The position numbers were made by a program, and so were the translations under genes. From Xanthomarina sp035306705 (GTDB taxonomy: Bacteria; Bacteroidota; Bacteroidia; Flavobacteriales; Flavobacteriaceae), in NCBI RefSeq assembly GCF_035306705.1, contig NZ_DATGNO010000087.1:1-22941 (forward strand): a stretch of DNA of 22,941 nt. Direction: 5' to 3'. The notes under the pieces were generated by a model. It had not been told where the DNA came from. It worked only from the letters and a program-made list of their open reading frames with translations, and searched no databases. This document shows positions 15,798-22,941 of the stretch, piece after piece. Within the stretch, counting starts at the first letter, position 1; every line of letters starts with the position of its first letter.

Positions 15798-18176
15798 TTA
15801 TTTTTTAGGATACCAAACTTTTGAAGTCCCCAGAGTTCCATTAAAGGCAAAAGGGGCTTCCTTATAATAATCAATAGATACGGGTGATCCCAAATCGCTT
15901 CCAAAATCGAGGCAGTCGTTGGCCGTAAAAACCAATGGTGCAGTAATTGGTACTTGTCCTTTTGCGACCTCTTTTCCATTTACTTTAAGAGAAACATCCA
16001 TTGAAGATCCTGGCTTTGGAGAATTCAATCTGGAAACTACTTCTATTTTAACTTCACCTGTTGGAAGTTTAGTTTTAGATTTAATTTGAGTTCTATTAAT
16101 CTCAAAAAGGTTGTATTCATACATTAAGTATCCATCTTTTACATAGCAGGTAAGACCACCAGAAAAACCACCAAGGGCGTATAACACACCACTTGCATTT
16201 TCGGGAACAGTAATTTCCATGCTCACATTATTGTCAAACTTACCTAGTTTAGGTGCTGTAAATTCTGGCATGCGCTCTATTCTACCTATGAAAGTCCAAT
16301 CGGTATAAGGTGTTGCCGGTGCATCTTCTGGATGGTAAACTACAGACCATAGACCTCCACCAATGGGAAGGTTTTTGTTTTTGGCAGATTCTACCAAGAA
16401 CATATTCTTCATTTCTGCCAGCTTCGCTGGATTCTTTTTGGCTAGATCGTTAGCTTGGCTCCAATCTACCTCAATATTGTATAACTCCCAAGTATCGTTT
16501 TCGGGATTCCAAGTAGCTGCACCTGCTGGAAGCCCGGGAACCCATGGGTTTCTAATACCGAATGCCGAAGCAAACCAACCGTCATAATAAAGTCCACGGC
16601 TTCCCATGATGTCAAAAAACTGCATTTTACGTGTGCCTTCAGCTTTTGGATTGGCGAAAGTGTAATCCATGCTCACTCCATTAATTTGATCTTGAGGAAA
16701 ACCATTTACTACTTTAGGCTCCTCAATATTCACGGCTTCGTATATTGTTGGTACTATATCAATCACGTGATGAAACTGTGGTCGTGGGGTATTGTCGTGC
16801 TTAATATTTTTTGGCCAAGAAATAGCCATAGGTTGACGCGTACCACCAAAGTGTGCTGCAATCAATTTTGTGGATTTGTAAGGTGTAGAACCTGCCCAAG
16901 CCCATCCAGCATTGTACATGTTATCTGTTTTTGGTGACCCTAATACGTCCAAACCTCCTAGTTCATCCAAAGCATCAATATGCTGTTGGATAGTGGTTGG
17001 AATGCCATTTTGTGCCAACAACTCGCTGATACTTCCGTTTTGACCTTCTGCCGAAGAGCCGTTATCGCCCCAGATATAGAAAATCAGGGTGTTATCAAGC
17101 TTGCCTTGTTTTTCGATTTCATCAATAAGCAATCCGGCGTTGTAATCGGTGTGTTCAGCAAATCCGGCAAAAACTTCCATTAATCTGCTTTGAAAAGGTC
17201 TTTCGGACTCTGGAATAGCGTCCCATCCTGGCATCGTTTCATTTCGCACAGTCAATTTAGCGTCTTGTGGAATCCATCCCAGTTCTTTTTGTCTTTTAAA
17301 GACTCTCTTACGGTACTCATCCCAACCATCATCAAATCTACCTTTATACTTATCAGCCCATTCTTTGGCTACATGGTGCGGTCCATGAACAGCCCCGGGC
17401 GCCCAATACATAAAAAAGGGTTTATCTGGGGAAAAAGCCTGTTGTTCTCTCAACCATTTTATGGCATCTTCGGTAATGTCTTCTGTAAGGTGGTAGTAGT
17501 CGTGACCTTGTGTGGTATGAGGATGCTCAACAACAGTGGTGTTTCTAACCATATGTGGCTCATATTGTGATGCTTCTCCTGCAAGAAAACCGTAAAAATA
17601 TTCAAAGCCATAGCCGGTAGGCCAATAATCAAAAGGTCCTTTGGAAGTCGTTAATTCAGCAGGCGTATTGTGCCATTTTCCAAAGGCTGAAGTGTTGTAG
17701 CCATACGCTTTTAAAACTTCAGAGACGGTAGCTGATGTTTTAGGAATTGTTCCATTAAACCCGTCCCAATCGTTGGCGAGTTCAGCAATCTGACCGTTTC
17801 CTACAATGGTATGATTCCTACCTGTAAGGATGGAAGCACGAGTTGGAGAACACATTGCGGTAGAATGAAAACGATTATAGGAAATTCCCATATTAGCAAC
17901 TCTGCTTAAATTTGGTGTATTTATTTCACCGCCATAGGTTGAAGGTGTGCCAGGTCCTGCATCGTCAATCAGAACAATGAGAATGTTGGGAGCGTCTTTC
18001 GCCAGACGATCTGGGGCTACTCTTTTATTATAAGTGGAGGTCTGCATAGTAAGTCCAGCCTCACTCGCTGAAGGCGTTGGAGGGAAAGGCAATACGTCTT
18101 GAGCGTGGACAAAGCCTGTCGCAAAAAGCAGGATAGAAATGGCTAAAATTGTTAGAAAAGTACTTTTGAGTTTCAT
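15798..18176 (-). CDS. Exported Cys-type sulfatase, AtsD-like
   Basis: The 792-residue protein has a Sec signal peptide (cleavage near AHA/Q, residue 26). The sulfatase core begins LIDDAG (metal ligands Asp71, Asp72). The signature CSPTRASILTGR places the formylglycine-forming Cys at 109 and Arg at 113. GKWHN gives Lys167 and His169, GAVHGPH gives His264, and WGDNGSS gives Asp371-Asn372. All catalytic elements are intact. Length and motifs such as SYNRFHSTAMCSPTRAS resemble mycobacterial AtsD-type arylsulfatases. The C-terminal part (about 640-792) looks beta-rich, lectin-like. It hydrolyses a sulfate ester of unknown kind. A formylglycine-generating or anSME maturase is needed but is not in the window. 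The gene is divergent from the regulator at 18376 and has the shared palindromic motif upstream. Confidence 0.94.
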   Translation of the reverse strand: MKLKSTFLTILAISILLFATGFVHAQDVLPFPPTPSASEAGLTMQTSTYNKRVAPDRLAKDAPNILIVLIDDAGPGTPSTYGGEINTPNLSRVANMGISYNRFHSTAMCSPTRASILTGRNHTIVGNGQIAELANDWDGFNGTIPKTSATVSEVLKAYGYNTSAFGKWHNTPAELTTSKGPFDYWPTGYGFEYFYGFLAGEASQYEPHMVRNTTVVEHPHTTQGHDYYHLTEDITEDAIKWLREQQAFSPDKPFFMYWAPGAVHGPHHVAKEWADKYKGRFDDGWDEYRKRVFKRQKELGWIPQDAKLTVRNETMPGWDAIPESERPFQSRLMEVFAGFAEHTDYNAGLLIDEIEKQGKLDNTLIFYIWGDNGSSAEGQNGSISELLAQNGIPTTIQQHIDALDELGGLDVLGSPKTDNMYNAGWAWAGSTPYKSTKLIAAHFGGTRQPMAISWPKNIKHDNTPRPQFHHVIDIVPTIYEAVNIEEPKVVNGFPQDQINGVSMDYTFANPKAEGTRKMQFFDIMGSRGLYYDGWFASAFGIRNPWVPGLPAGAATWNPENDTWELYNIEVDWSQANDLAKKNPAKLAEMKNMFLVESAKNKNLPIGGGLWSVVYHPEDAPATPYTDWTFIGRIERMPEFTAPKLGKFDNNVSMEITVPENASGVLYALGGFSGGLTCYVKDGYLMYEYNLFEINRTQIKSKTKLPTGEVKIEVVSRLNSPKPGSSMDVSLKVNGKEVAKGQVPITAPLVFTANDCLDFGSDLGSPVSIDYYKEAPFAFNGTLGTSKVWYPKK

Positions 18177-18208
18177 GATATCGATGGATTAATTTTTAAA
18201 ACATGTAT

Positions 18209-18216
18209 CTAAAATA
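18209..18216 (-). promoter_or_regulatory. Probable -7 region of the sulfatase promoter
   Basis: On the minus strand TATTTTAG resembles TAnnTTTG imperfectly. It is chosen because its centre is 42 bp from the palindrome centre at 18254.5, the same distance seen for the corresponding box upstream of 20190. Confidence 0.4.
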
Positions 18217-18233
18217 GGTGTTTTGCGTATGTT

Positions 18234-18264
18234 ATGTAAGTTTAATACCGTTACTTAACGGTTA
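18234..18264 (-). promoter_or_regulatory. Palindromic operator, copy 1 (upstream of the sulfatase)
   Basis: The core is a 16-bp inverted repeat with 7-bp arms, ACCGTTA-AG-TAACGGT read on the minus strand (18247-18262). Together with a trailing ACTTACAT it forms a 31-bp motif, and 27 of the 31 bases recur at 20104-20134. It ends 57 bp before the sulfatase start codon. It also lies about 114 bp upstream of the regulator gene at 18376. Confidence 0.7.
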
Positions 18265-18313
18265 CATGTTAGTGGTATATGATGGATTGAAAGGCAATGT
18301 TTTTTATGGATAA

Positions 18314-18347
18314 TTGAAAAATAAAGAAGGATTTTTCCTTATATTTG
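18314..18347 (+). promoter_or_regulatory. Candidate promoter of the TPR regulator gene
   Basis: TATATTTG at 18340-18347 matches the -7 consensus exactly, and TTG at 18314-18316 could be the -33 element with a 23-bp spacer. The ATG follows 28 bp later. Confidence 0.5.
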
Positions 18348-18375
18348 ATGTTAGAACATACACTTTATATCTCAT

Positions 18376-19989
18376 ATGATTCCTAGCCAAACAGATTATT
18401 TTGCTTTACCAGGTTACTCAAAACAAGAGATTCTTGATGCATTAAATCGTGTTCTTGCTAGCCAATTATTTACACGCTCTTCTGTGCTTTCCAATTTTTT
18501 AAAATTTATTGTTGAAGAAACCTTGGAAGGTCATACCGAGGGATTAAAGGAATACACTATTGCTGTAGGCGCCTTGGGAAAGTCGGAGGATTTTAATCCA
18601 CAAATGGATGCTATTGTACGAATCCATGCAGGACGACTTAGAAGGTTATTGAACGAATACTATACAAATTCAGGAATTGCCAATACCATAAAAATCGAGT
18701 TGGTTAAGGGAACTTATGTCCCGGTATTTCGACCACATTTAATTAATAAATCGAAAGTAGCCATTGTAGAGAAGAACGAGCAGGCGATATTTTCACGTTC
18801 AAGACTTACTCTTGCCGTGCTTCCATTTCGTAATTTATGTCCAGATAGGGATTACGAATTTTTTGTAGAAGGTCTAGGCGAGGAATTGACCCGTATTTTT
18901 AGTAATTTTCAGGATATTGATGTGATAGCACATCACTCCACACGTAAGTATGCCACGCAGCCTGATGATATTAGAATTATTGGTTCCGATTTAGGAGTTC
19001 ATTATGTAATAATTGGTTCTGTAAAACGCTCCTCTAAAGAGATAAGAGTGAACGTGGCCTTAGTTAAAACCTTTAATGGTAAGCAAGTTTGGTCCCAAAC
19101 ATACAATTACCCTTTAAACATAGATAACCTGATAGAAATACAAGACCAAATCATTGAGAACGTATGTTCGCTGCTTGGAGGTTATTATGGGTTTATTATT
19201 CACGAGAATTCCAAAATGTTTGTGGAACCTTCACATTTAGATTCCTTTGACGCAGCATTATGGAATTACTATTTCCATATGAACTATTCGGAAGAAACAT
19301 ACCTAAAAACTAGGGATGCCTTGGAGAAAGCTATAGATCGTGATCCAAATTTTGTAACGGGGATGGCTATGTTGGCAGAGTTATATGTTTTGGCACACAC
19401 CCTTGGTTACCCAACTGTTGAAGATCCTGTTATGGTTGCTCTTGAACTCACCAAAAGGGCCATAAAGATAGATCCGCATAGTCAACGTGCCTATCAGGAA
19501 TATGCTTGGACCCTTCTTCATTTGAAAAGAAAAGCAGAAGCTCTGCAAGCCATGGAACAATGTTTATCCATAAACCCTTCCTCGGTTTCGTCCATGGGAG
19601 CAGTGGGGTTTGGAATGGCTTGTGCTGGAGAGTATGACAGAGCCCATGTATTGCTTACTAGATCTTTAGATCTTAACCCGCATTGCCCTTGGTGGTTTTA
19701 TTTAGGATTTTTCTTGGTCTATTACCAAAAACAGGACTACCCTAAGGCTCTTGAATACGCCAATAAAATTGAAACCGTAGACGCCTATCTGGATCCGTTG
19801 ACTAAAGCGGCTGCTAAAGCCCAACTTGGCATGCAGCATGAGGCGCAGGAGGATGTGAGGCTATTAAATGAAAATTTCCCAGAGATTATGAGCCATCTTT
19901 TTGCCACCTTAAACACCTTTGTACTCGATACATTTTTGGTTAATGAAATTATTGAAGGAGCAAAAAATGCGGGCGTTAACATTGGCTAA
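18376..19989 (+). CDS. Transcriptional-regulator-like protein: N-terminal DNA-binding-like domain, TolB/FlgO-like domain, TPRs
   Basis: The protein has 537 residues and no signal peptide or membrane helix. The N-terminal domain (about 15-120) has the pattern SNFLKFIVEETLEGH, LKEYTIAVGALGK, DAIVRIHAGRLRRLL and a final KGTYVPVF. This is widespread at the start of regulators annotated as TolB-like/adenylate-cyclase-type TPR proteins and looks like a winged helix. A FlgO/TolB-N-like domain (about 145-270: LAVLPFRNL, DYEFFVEGLGEELTRI, YVIIGSVKRS, VWSQTY) follows, then TPR-like helices to the end. No cyclase catalytic domain is present. The gene sits between two copies of a palindromic motif and among the genes that carry them, so I infer it controls the sulfatase and the 20190 operon. 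Confidence 0.85.
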   Translation: MIPSQTDYFALPGYSKQEILDALNRVLASQLFTRSSVLSNFLKFIVEETLEGHTEGLKEYTIAVGALGKSEDFNPQMDAIVRIHAGRLRRLLNEYYTNSGIANTIKIELVKGTYVPVFRPHLINKSKVAIVEKNEQAIFSRSRLTLAVLPFRNLCPDRDYEFFVEGLGEELTRIFSNFQDIDVIAHHSTRKYATQPDDIRIIGSDLGVHYVIIGSVKRSSKEIRVNVALVKTFNGKQVWSQTYNYPLNIDNLIEIQDQIIENVCSLLGGYYGFIIHENSKMFVEPSHLDSFDAALWNYYFHMNYSEETYLKTRDALEKAIDRDPNFVTGMAMLAELYVLAHTLGYPTVEDPVMVALELTKRAIKIDPHSQRAYQEYAWTLLHLKRKAEALQAMEQCLSINPSSVSSMGAVGFGMACAGEYDRAHVLLTRSLDLNPHCPWWFYLGFFLVYYQKQDYPKALEYANKIETVDAYLDPLTKAAAKAQLGMQHEAQEDVRLLNENFPEIMSHLFATLNTFVLDTFLVNEIIEGAKNAGVNIG

Positions 19990-20103
19990 ATCTTTTCCCA
20001 AGTTCCATTGATCTCTCCTGCTTAAACAGTTCGAAAAGGCCATTTGTTACTGTCTCATTCCTTTCGTAATCAAGGTATTACTCCATTTAGTTAACATGCT
20101 TTT

Positions 20104-20134
20104 TAACCGTTAAGTAACCGTGTAATACTTACAT
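20104..20134 (+). promoter_or_regulatory. Palindromic operator, copy 2 (upstream of the 20190 gene)
   Basis: ACCGTTA-AG-TAACCGT (20106-20121) has one mismatch between the arms and is followed by the same ACTTACAT tail as copy 1. The motif ends 55 bp before the ATG at 20190, against 57 bp for copy 1 and the sulfatase. The -7-like TATCTTTA at 20152-20159 is 42 bp from the palindrome centre, matching copy 1. Confidence 0.7.
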
Positions 20135-20189
20135 GAGGTATCCATTTCCTATATCTTTACATCAATAACCCATGTTAGCATGACCTCTT

Positions 20190-20438
20190 ATGAATAAGAA
20201 AATCATTTCTATCGTCCAAGTATTTCCAGATTTTGAGGAACAAATTGATTTTTTATTTCGAACTGACGAAAATTTCCGGGATCTCTGCTCAGATTATATT
20301 TTATGTGCTGTTACGGTGCAGAACATAAAAAAACAGGCGGATGCAGATATTGAGAGTCGTGAGGAATACGAAGAATTGCAACAACATCTAGAAGAGGAAA
20401 TTCTTCAAAATCTTATGAAAGACAAAGACAGCCTTTAA
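20190..20438 (+). CDS. Small acidic coiled hypothetical protein, 82 residues
   Basis: The protein opens MNKKIISIVQVFPDFEEQIDFLF and continues RTDENFRDLCSDYILCAVTVQ, then a charged helical C-terminal half (KKQADADIESREEYEELQQHLEEEILQ, written here only to show its coiled-coil-like character in part). It has no signal peptide or membrane helix, so it is probably cytosolic. I do not recognise a named family. It is the first gene after the second palindromic operator, and the secreted helical protein follows 58 bp later, so the two are likely co-transcribed. A role as a small adaptor or regulator in the regulon is possible but unproven. Confidence 0.75.
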   Translation: MNKKIISIVQVFPDFEEQIDFLFRTDENFRDLCSDYILCAVTVQNIKKQADADIESREEYEELQQHLEEEILQNLMKDKDSL

Positions 20439-20496
20439 CCATTATTAAACCTTAAACCAATTAATAATTAAACAAACCCATTAAAAATCCCATATT

Positions 20497-20973
20497 ATGA
20501 AAAAAGTATTTTTTACAATTTCCCTCGCCTTAGTTTCCATGTCTTCATCTTTATTTGCTCAAAGCAATACTGAAGAGATTGATATGGTACAATCTATTTT
20601 TGGCATGGAAAAGAAAGCCCTTGTCGCTGAAGTTATTCAACCTGAAGCAGGCAAAAGCGATGCCTTTTGGGTTTTATATGACCAATATGAGACCAAACGT
20701 AAAGACCTAGGTAAGCGTCGTATCGCCTTATTAAATGCCTATGCTGCAAGCTATGATTCTTTAGATGACGTGAAAACCGGAGAGATTCTCAATGAAATGA
20801 TGGGTCTTCAGGTCAGTACAGATAAGTTGATTGGTAGCTATGCTAAAAAAATAAAAAAATCGGTCGATGTGAAAACAGCTGCGCAGTTTTACCAAATAGA
20901 GGGTTACTTATTGAGTAAAATACGAACTGTTATTTTGGAGAATATTCCTGTGATTGGGGAGTTGGACAATTAG
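20497..20973 (+). CDS. Secreted helical hypothetical protein, 158 residues
   Basis: A clear Sec signal peptide MKKVFFTISLALVSMSSSLFAQ is followed by a mature part of about 136 residues that is predicted almost wholly helical. Features include DAFWVLYDQYETKRKDLGKR, LLNAYAASYDSL, a heptad-like middle, and the end QFYQIEGYLLSKIRTVILENIPVIGE. The pattern, a charged helix ending in an aromatic-Q-I-E motif and a terminal IP, is seen in small periplasmic helical proteins of uncertain function; I cannot name the family. No cysteine or lipobox is present. It lies between the small coiled protein and the DUF1254 lipoprotein and is probably part of the same regulon. Confidence 0.8.
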   Translation: MKKVFFTISLALVSMSSSLFAQSNTEEIDMVQSIFGMEKKALVAEVIQPEAGKSDAFWVLYDQYETKRKDLGKRRIALLNAYAASYDSLDDVKTGEILNEMMGLQVSTDKLIGSYAKKIKKSVDVKTAAQFYQIEGYLLSKIRTVILENIPVIGELDN

Positions 20974-21181
20974 TGGTATTGTCGATTATTTATTCAACCC
21001 TAATCAAAATAAGAAGGGTAGCAAAAACCTGTTAAACATATATTCTAAACAGTTGCCTTACTCTAAAGTAGATGGCTGTTTTATTATAATTTAAATGAAA
21101 TTATATGCATGTTACGATAAGATATATGTGGCAATCACCTTTTAAACTAGAAATCAAGTTAATCAAAAACCTGTAAATATC

Positions 21182-22765
21182 ATGAAATTAAAACACAAAT
21201 TACCCATTTCCATAGGTTTCATAGCCTTATTAGCCATGAGCTGTGAAAATAAGAAAACGGAGGTGGTAACGGAACCTCAGACGGAGAAAACATCCTCTCT
21301 TGAGGCTATCAAGCAAAAGTACAACACAACTATCCCTGATAATATCCTGACTCCTGATATGGTTGAAACTCGCATAGGAACTTTGAATTTCTTTGACGGT
21401 CTCCCTTCCGAAGAAACCACACAAAAAGTTTATGATAATCTGGACTTTATGAGAGGCGTTGAAACATTTTTAAATGGAATTCCTGCCACTTCAGTTGAAG
21501 GTCTTCGATTGGGATTTCATAGTGTTGGTTCCAACAACTTCAACAAAGTAGCCATCTTCGATGACTTGCTGAACTCAAACGCATTGTTTTTAACGGGGAA
21601 TACTAGTACCGTATATGCTTCAGCCTTTCTAAACCTCGAAGAAAATGGACCAATGGTGGTAGAAGTACCAGCTGGCTCAGGACCTGGTACGGTCAATGAT
21701 GCCTACTTTAGGTATGTGGTAGACATGGGAGGGCCTGGCCCAGACAGAGGTACAGGGGGTAAATATTTAATTCTCCCTCCAGATTATAATGGGGAAACAC
21801 CTGAAGGCTATTTTGTGGCGAAATCACCCAGTTATGGCAATTGGCTAATTCTAAGAGGATTTTTGGTTGATGGAAAAACCGATGTATCGAAAAAAATGTA
21901 TCGTGAAGGCTTAAAAATATATCCACTTAAAGACAAGGACAAGCAGCCAGCCATGGAGTTTGTAAATGTGTCTGATAAAGAGTTCAATACCATTCACGCC
22001 AATAACTATGATTTCTACCATGAGTTGAATGAAGTAATCCAGCGTGAGCCTATCTCATTTTTAGACCCAGAATTAAGAGGGTTATTTGCAAGTATAGGGA
22101 TTGAAAAAGGAAAGCCTTTTAACCCGGATGAGAGAATGAAGGGAATATTAACAGATGCCGTAGCAGTAGGTAATGCCACTGCACGCGCTATGCTTTTTAG
22201 ATCTAGAGAGAAAGAGGCAGCTATTTTTAAAACTGGCCATTGGGAAGCAGCTTTCATGGGAGGAAATTATCAATGGTTAAAACACGATGGCAACGGTGGT
22301 CGTTTCCTTGATGCAAGAACGAGGTATTTTTATGGAGCTACCGTAAACACACCTGCCATGGTATTACAGATGGTTGGTTTGGGATCGCAGTATGCATATG
22401 CCATGGTGGATGCTAAAGGAAATTACCTAGATGGAAATAAAAATTATACCCTAAATATTCCAGCCAATGCGCCTGCAAAAGATTTTTGGTCCATTGTGAT
22501 GTACGATCCTCAAACGCGTTCCATGTTGCAGACCGATCAGCCGTTTCCAAGTATAAGTAGTCAAAGAACGCCGCTTGTAAAGAATGAAGATGGATCAATC
22601 ACCATTTATGTGGGACCAAAAAACAATGCGCCTAAAGGTAAAGAAGCCAATTGGTTACAATCCAAAGCGGGTAAAGGGTTTTTTGTGGCCTTTAGACTAT
22701 ATGGACCCCTTGAACCTTGGTTTAACCAAACTTGGATTCCTGGTGATTTCGAGCTTGTAAAATAA
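21182..22765 (+). CDS. DUF1254/DUF1214 domain lipoprotein
   Basis: The protein has 527 residues. The N-terminus has a lipoprotein signal with lipobox LAMSC (Cys about 21) followed by ENKKTE. The DUF1254 domain covers about 80-210 (for example FLNGIPATSVEGLRLGF, VVEVPAGSGPGTVNDAYFR, MGGPGPDRGTGGKYLILPP). The DUF1214 domain is near the C-terminus (FWSIVMYDPQTRSMLQTDQ, GPLEPWFNQTWIPGDFEL). Length and order are typical for the family, which is widespread but has no settled biochemical role. It should be anchored in the envelope. A 208-bp gap separates it from the upstream gene, so it may have its own promoter. Family members often occur in paralogous sets, and another signal-peptide ORF begins at 22919. 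Confidence 0.92.
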   Translation: MKLKHKLPISIGFIALLAMSCENKKTEVVTEPQTEKTSSLEAIKQKYNTTIPDNILTPDMVETRIGTLNFFDGLPSEETTQKVYDNLDFMRGVETFLNGIPATSVEGLRLGFHSVGSNNFNKVAIFDDLLNSNALFLTGNTSTVYASAFLNLEENGPMVVEVPAGSGPGTVNDAYFRYVVDMGGPGPDRGTGGKYLILPPDYNGETPEGYFVAKSPSYGNWLILRGFLVDGKTDVSKKMYREGLKIYPLKDKDKQPAMEFVNVSDKEFNTIHANNYDFYHELNEVIQREPISFLDPELRGLFASIGIEKGKPFNPDERMKGILTDAVAVGNATARAMLFRSREKEAAIFKTGHWEAAFMGGNYQWLKHDGNGGRFLDARTRYFYGATVNTPAMVLQMVGLGSQYAYAMVDAKGNYLDGNKNYTLNIPANAPAKDFWSIVMYDPQTRSMLQTDQPFPSISSQRTPLVKNEDGSITIYVGPKNNAPKGKEANWLQSKAGKGFFVAFRLYGPLEPWFNQTWIPGDFELVK

Positions 22766-22796
22766 CAACCAAACAAAAGTGTAGTTTGAGGTCTGT

Positions 22797-22843
22797 TCGA
22801 GCCTTTCGACTTCGCTCAAGATAAACTCCGTCGGAAGGCTCGA
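22797..22843. repeat. Palindromic intergenic repeat (REP-like)
   Basis: The arms TCGAGCCTTTCGAC (22797-22810) and GTCGGAAGGCTCGA (22830-22843) pair at 13 of 14 positions around a 19-base loop. The sequence is far more GC-rich than its surroundings and resembles the TTCGAC-rich elements scattered between flavobacterial genes. It might end transcription after the DUF1254 gene, but no T-tract follows. Confidence 0.6.
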
Positions 22844-22918
22844 CGTGACAAATGAATAAATATTAAACGTAGTATTATTTAATTTTTTTATCATTTTAAA
22901 AACTAAAATCAACTAATC

Positions 22919-22941
22919 ATGAAAAAAACTAATCTCATACT
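22919..22941 (+). CDS. Start of a further gene, seven residues visible
   Basis: An ATG at 22919 followed by MKKTNLI looks like the beginning of a signal peptide. The preceding A-rich run AACTAAAATCAACTAATC is typical of translation starts here. The product cannot be identified; a second DUF1254 protein or other exported protein would fit the context. Confidence 0.4.

Noticed and set aside
17190..17570. 126-residue plus-strand ORF inside the sulfatase gene
   Set aside because: It is a shadow frame of an intact sulfatase with all catalytic motifs; its Ser/Phe-rich product has no recognisable domain.
21010..21060. CTGTT/AACAG hairpin downstream of the secreted helical protein as terminator
   Set aside because: Only 5-bp arms with an AT-rich loop; too weak to call.

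Overview
The window reads as a low-GC chromosomal segment of a marine Bacteroidota, most likely Flavobacteriaceae. The support is AT-rich intergenic DNA, promoter-like TAnnTTTG -7 boxes, flavobacterial-type lipoprotein and signal peptides, and gene families typical of that group (an ArsS-type arsenosugar cluster, a Cys-type sulfatase, a TPR-linked HisKA_3 kinase). I see no tRNA, rRNA, CRISPR array, transposase or integrase.

Region 1 (1-3788, minus strand) is one tight operon. In transcription order it encodes an AhpD-like protein, the ArsS-type radical SAM enzyme, an exported rhodanese, a TIGR04282-type glycosyltransferase, a purine nucleoside phosphorylase (PNP) and the start of a sterol-desaturase-family membrane protein that runs off the window. 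This is an arsenosugar biosynthesis-type cluster. The PNP has Asp where hypoxanthine/guanine-specific PNPs have Asn in the base pocket, which suggests it could remove adenine from the dimethylarsinoyl-deoxyadenosine made by ArsS. The arsenic methyltransferase ArsM is not in the window.

Region 2 (4296-11609, plus strand) is a signalling block: a membrane histidine kinase with four PAS domains, a stand-alone receiver, and a 1063-residue sigma-54 activator built as receiver-GAF-PAS-PAS-PAS-AAA+-HTH. A small STAS/DUF7793-like gene follows. Between them lie two CGG-N4-CCG sites exactly 40 bp apart and a sigma-54-like promoter, so the activator may control this neighbour.

Region 3 (11690-14355, minus strand) is a second two-component pair, a TPR lipoprotein kinase of the NarX/HisKA_3 class and a NarL-type regulator. 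A gene-poor stretch to 15797 follows. It holds a long imperfect hairpin, an 11-bp tandem repeat in front of a small unknown ORF, degenerate intergenic repeats and a clear terminator.

Region 4 (15798-22941) centres on a regulator with an N-terminal DNA-binding-like domain, a TolB/FlgO-like domain and TPRs. It is divergent from a mycobacterial-AtsD-like sulfatase and followed by a small coiled protein, a secreted helical protein and a DUF1254/DUF1214 lipoprotein. A 31-bp motif containing a 16-bp palindrome sits at matching positions upstream of both the sulfatase and the small coiled-protein gene. This implies a shared regulon whose factor may be the regulator encoded between them.
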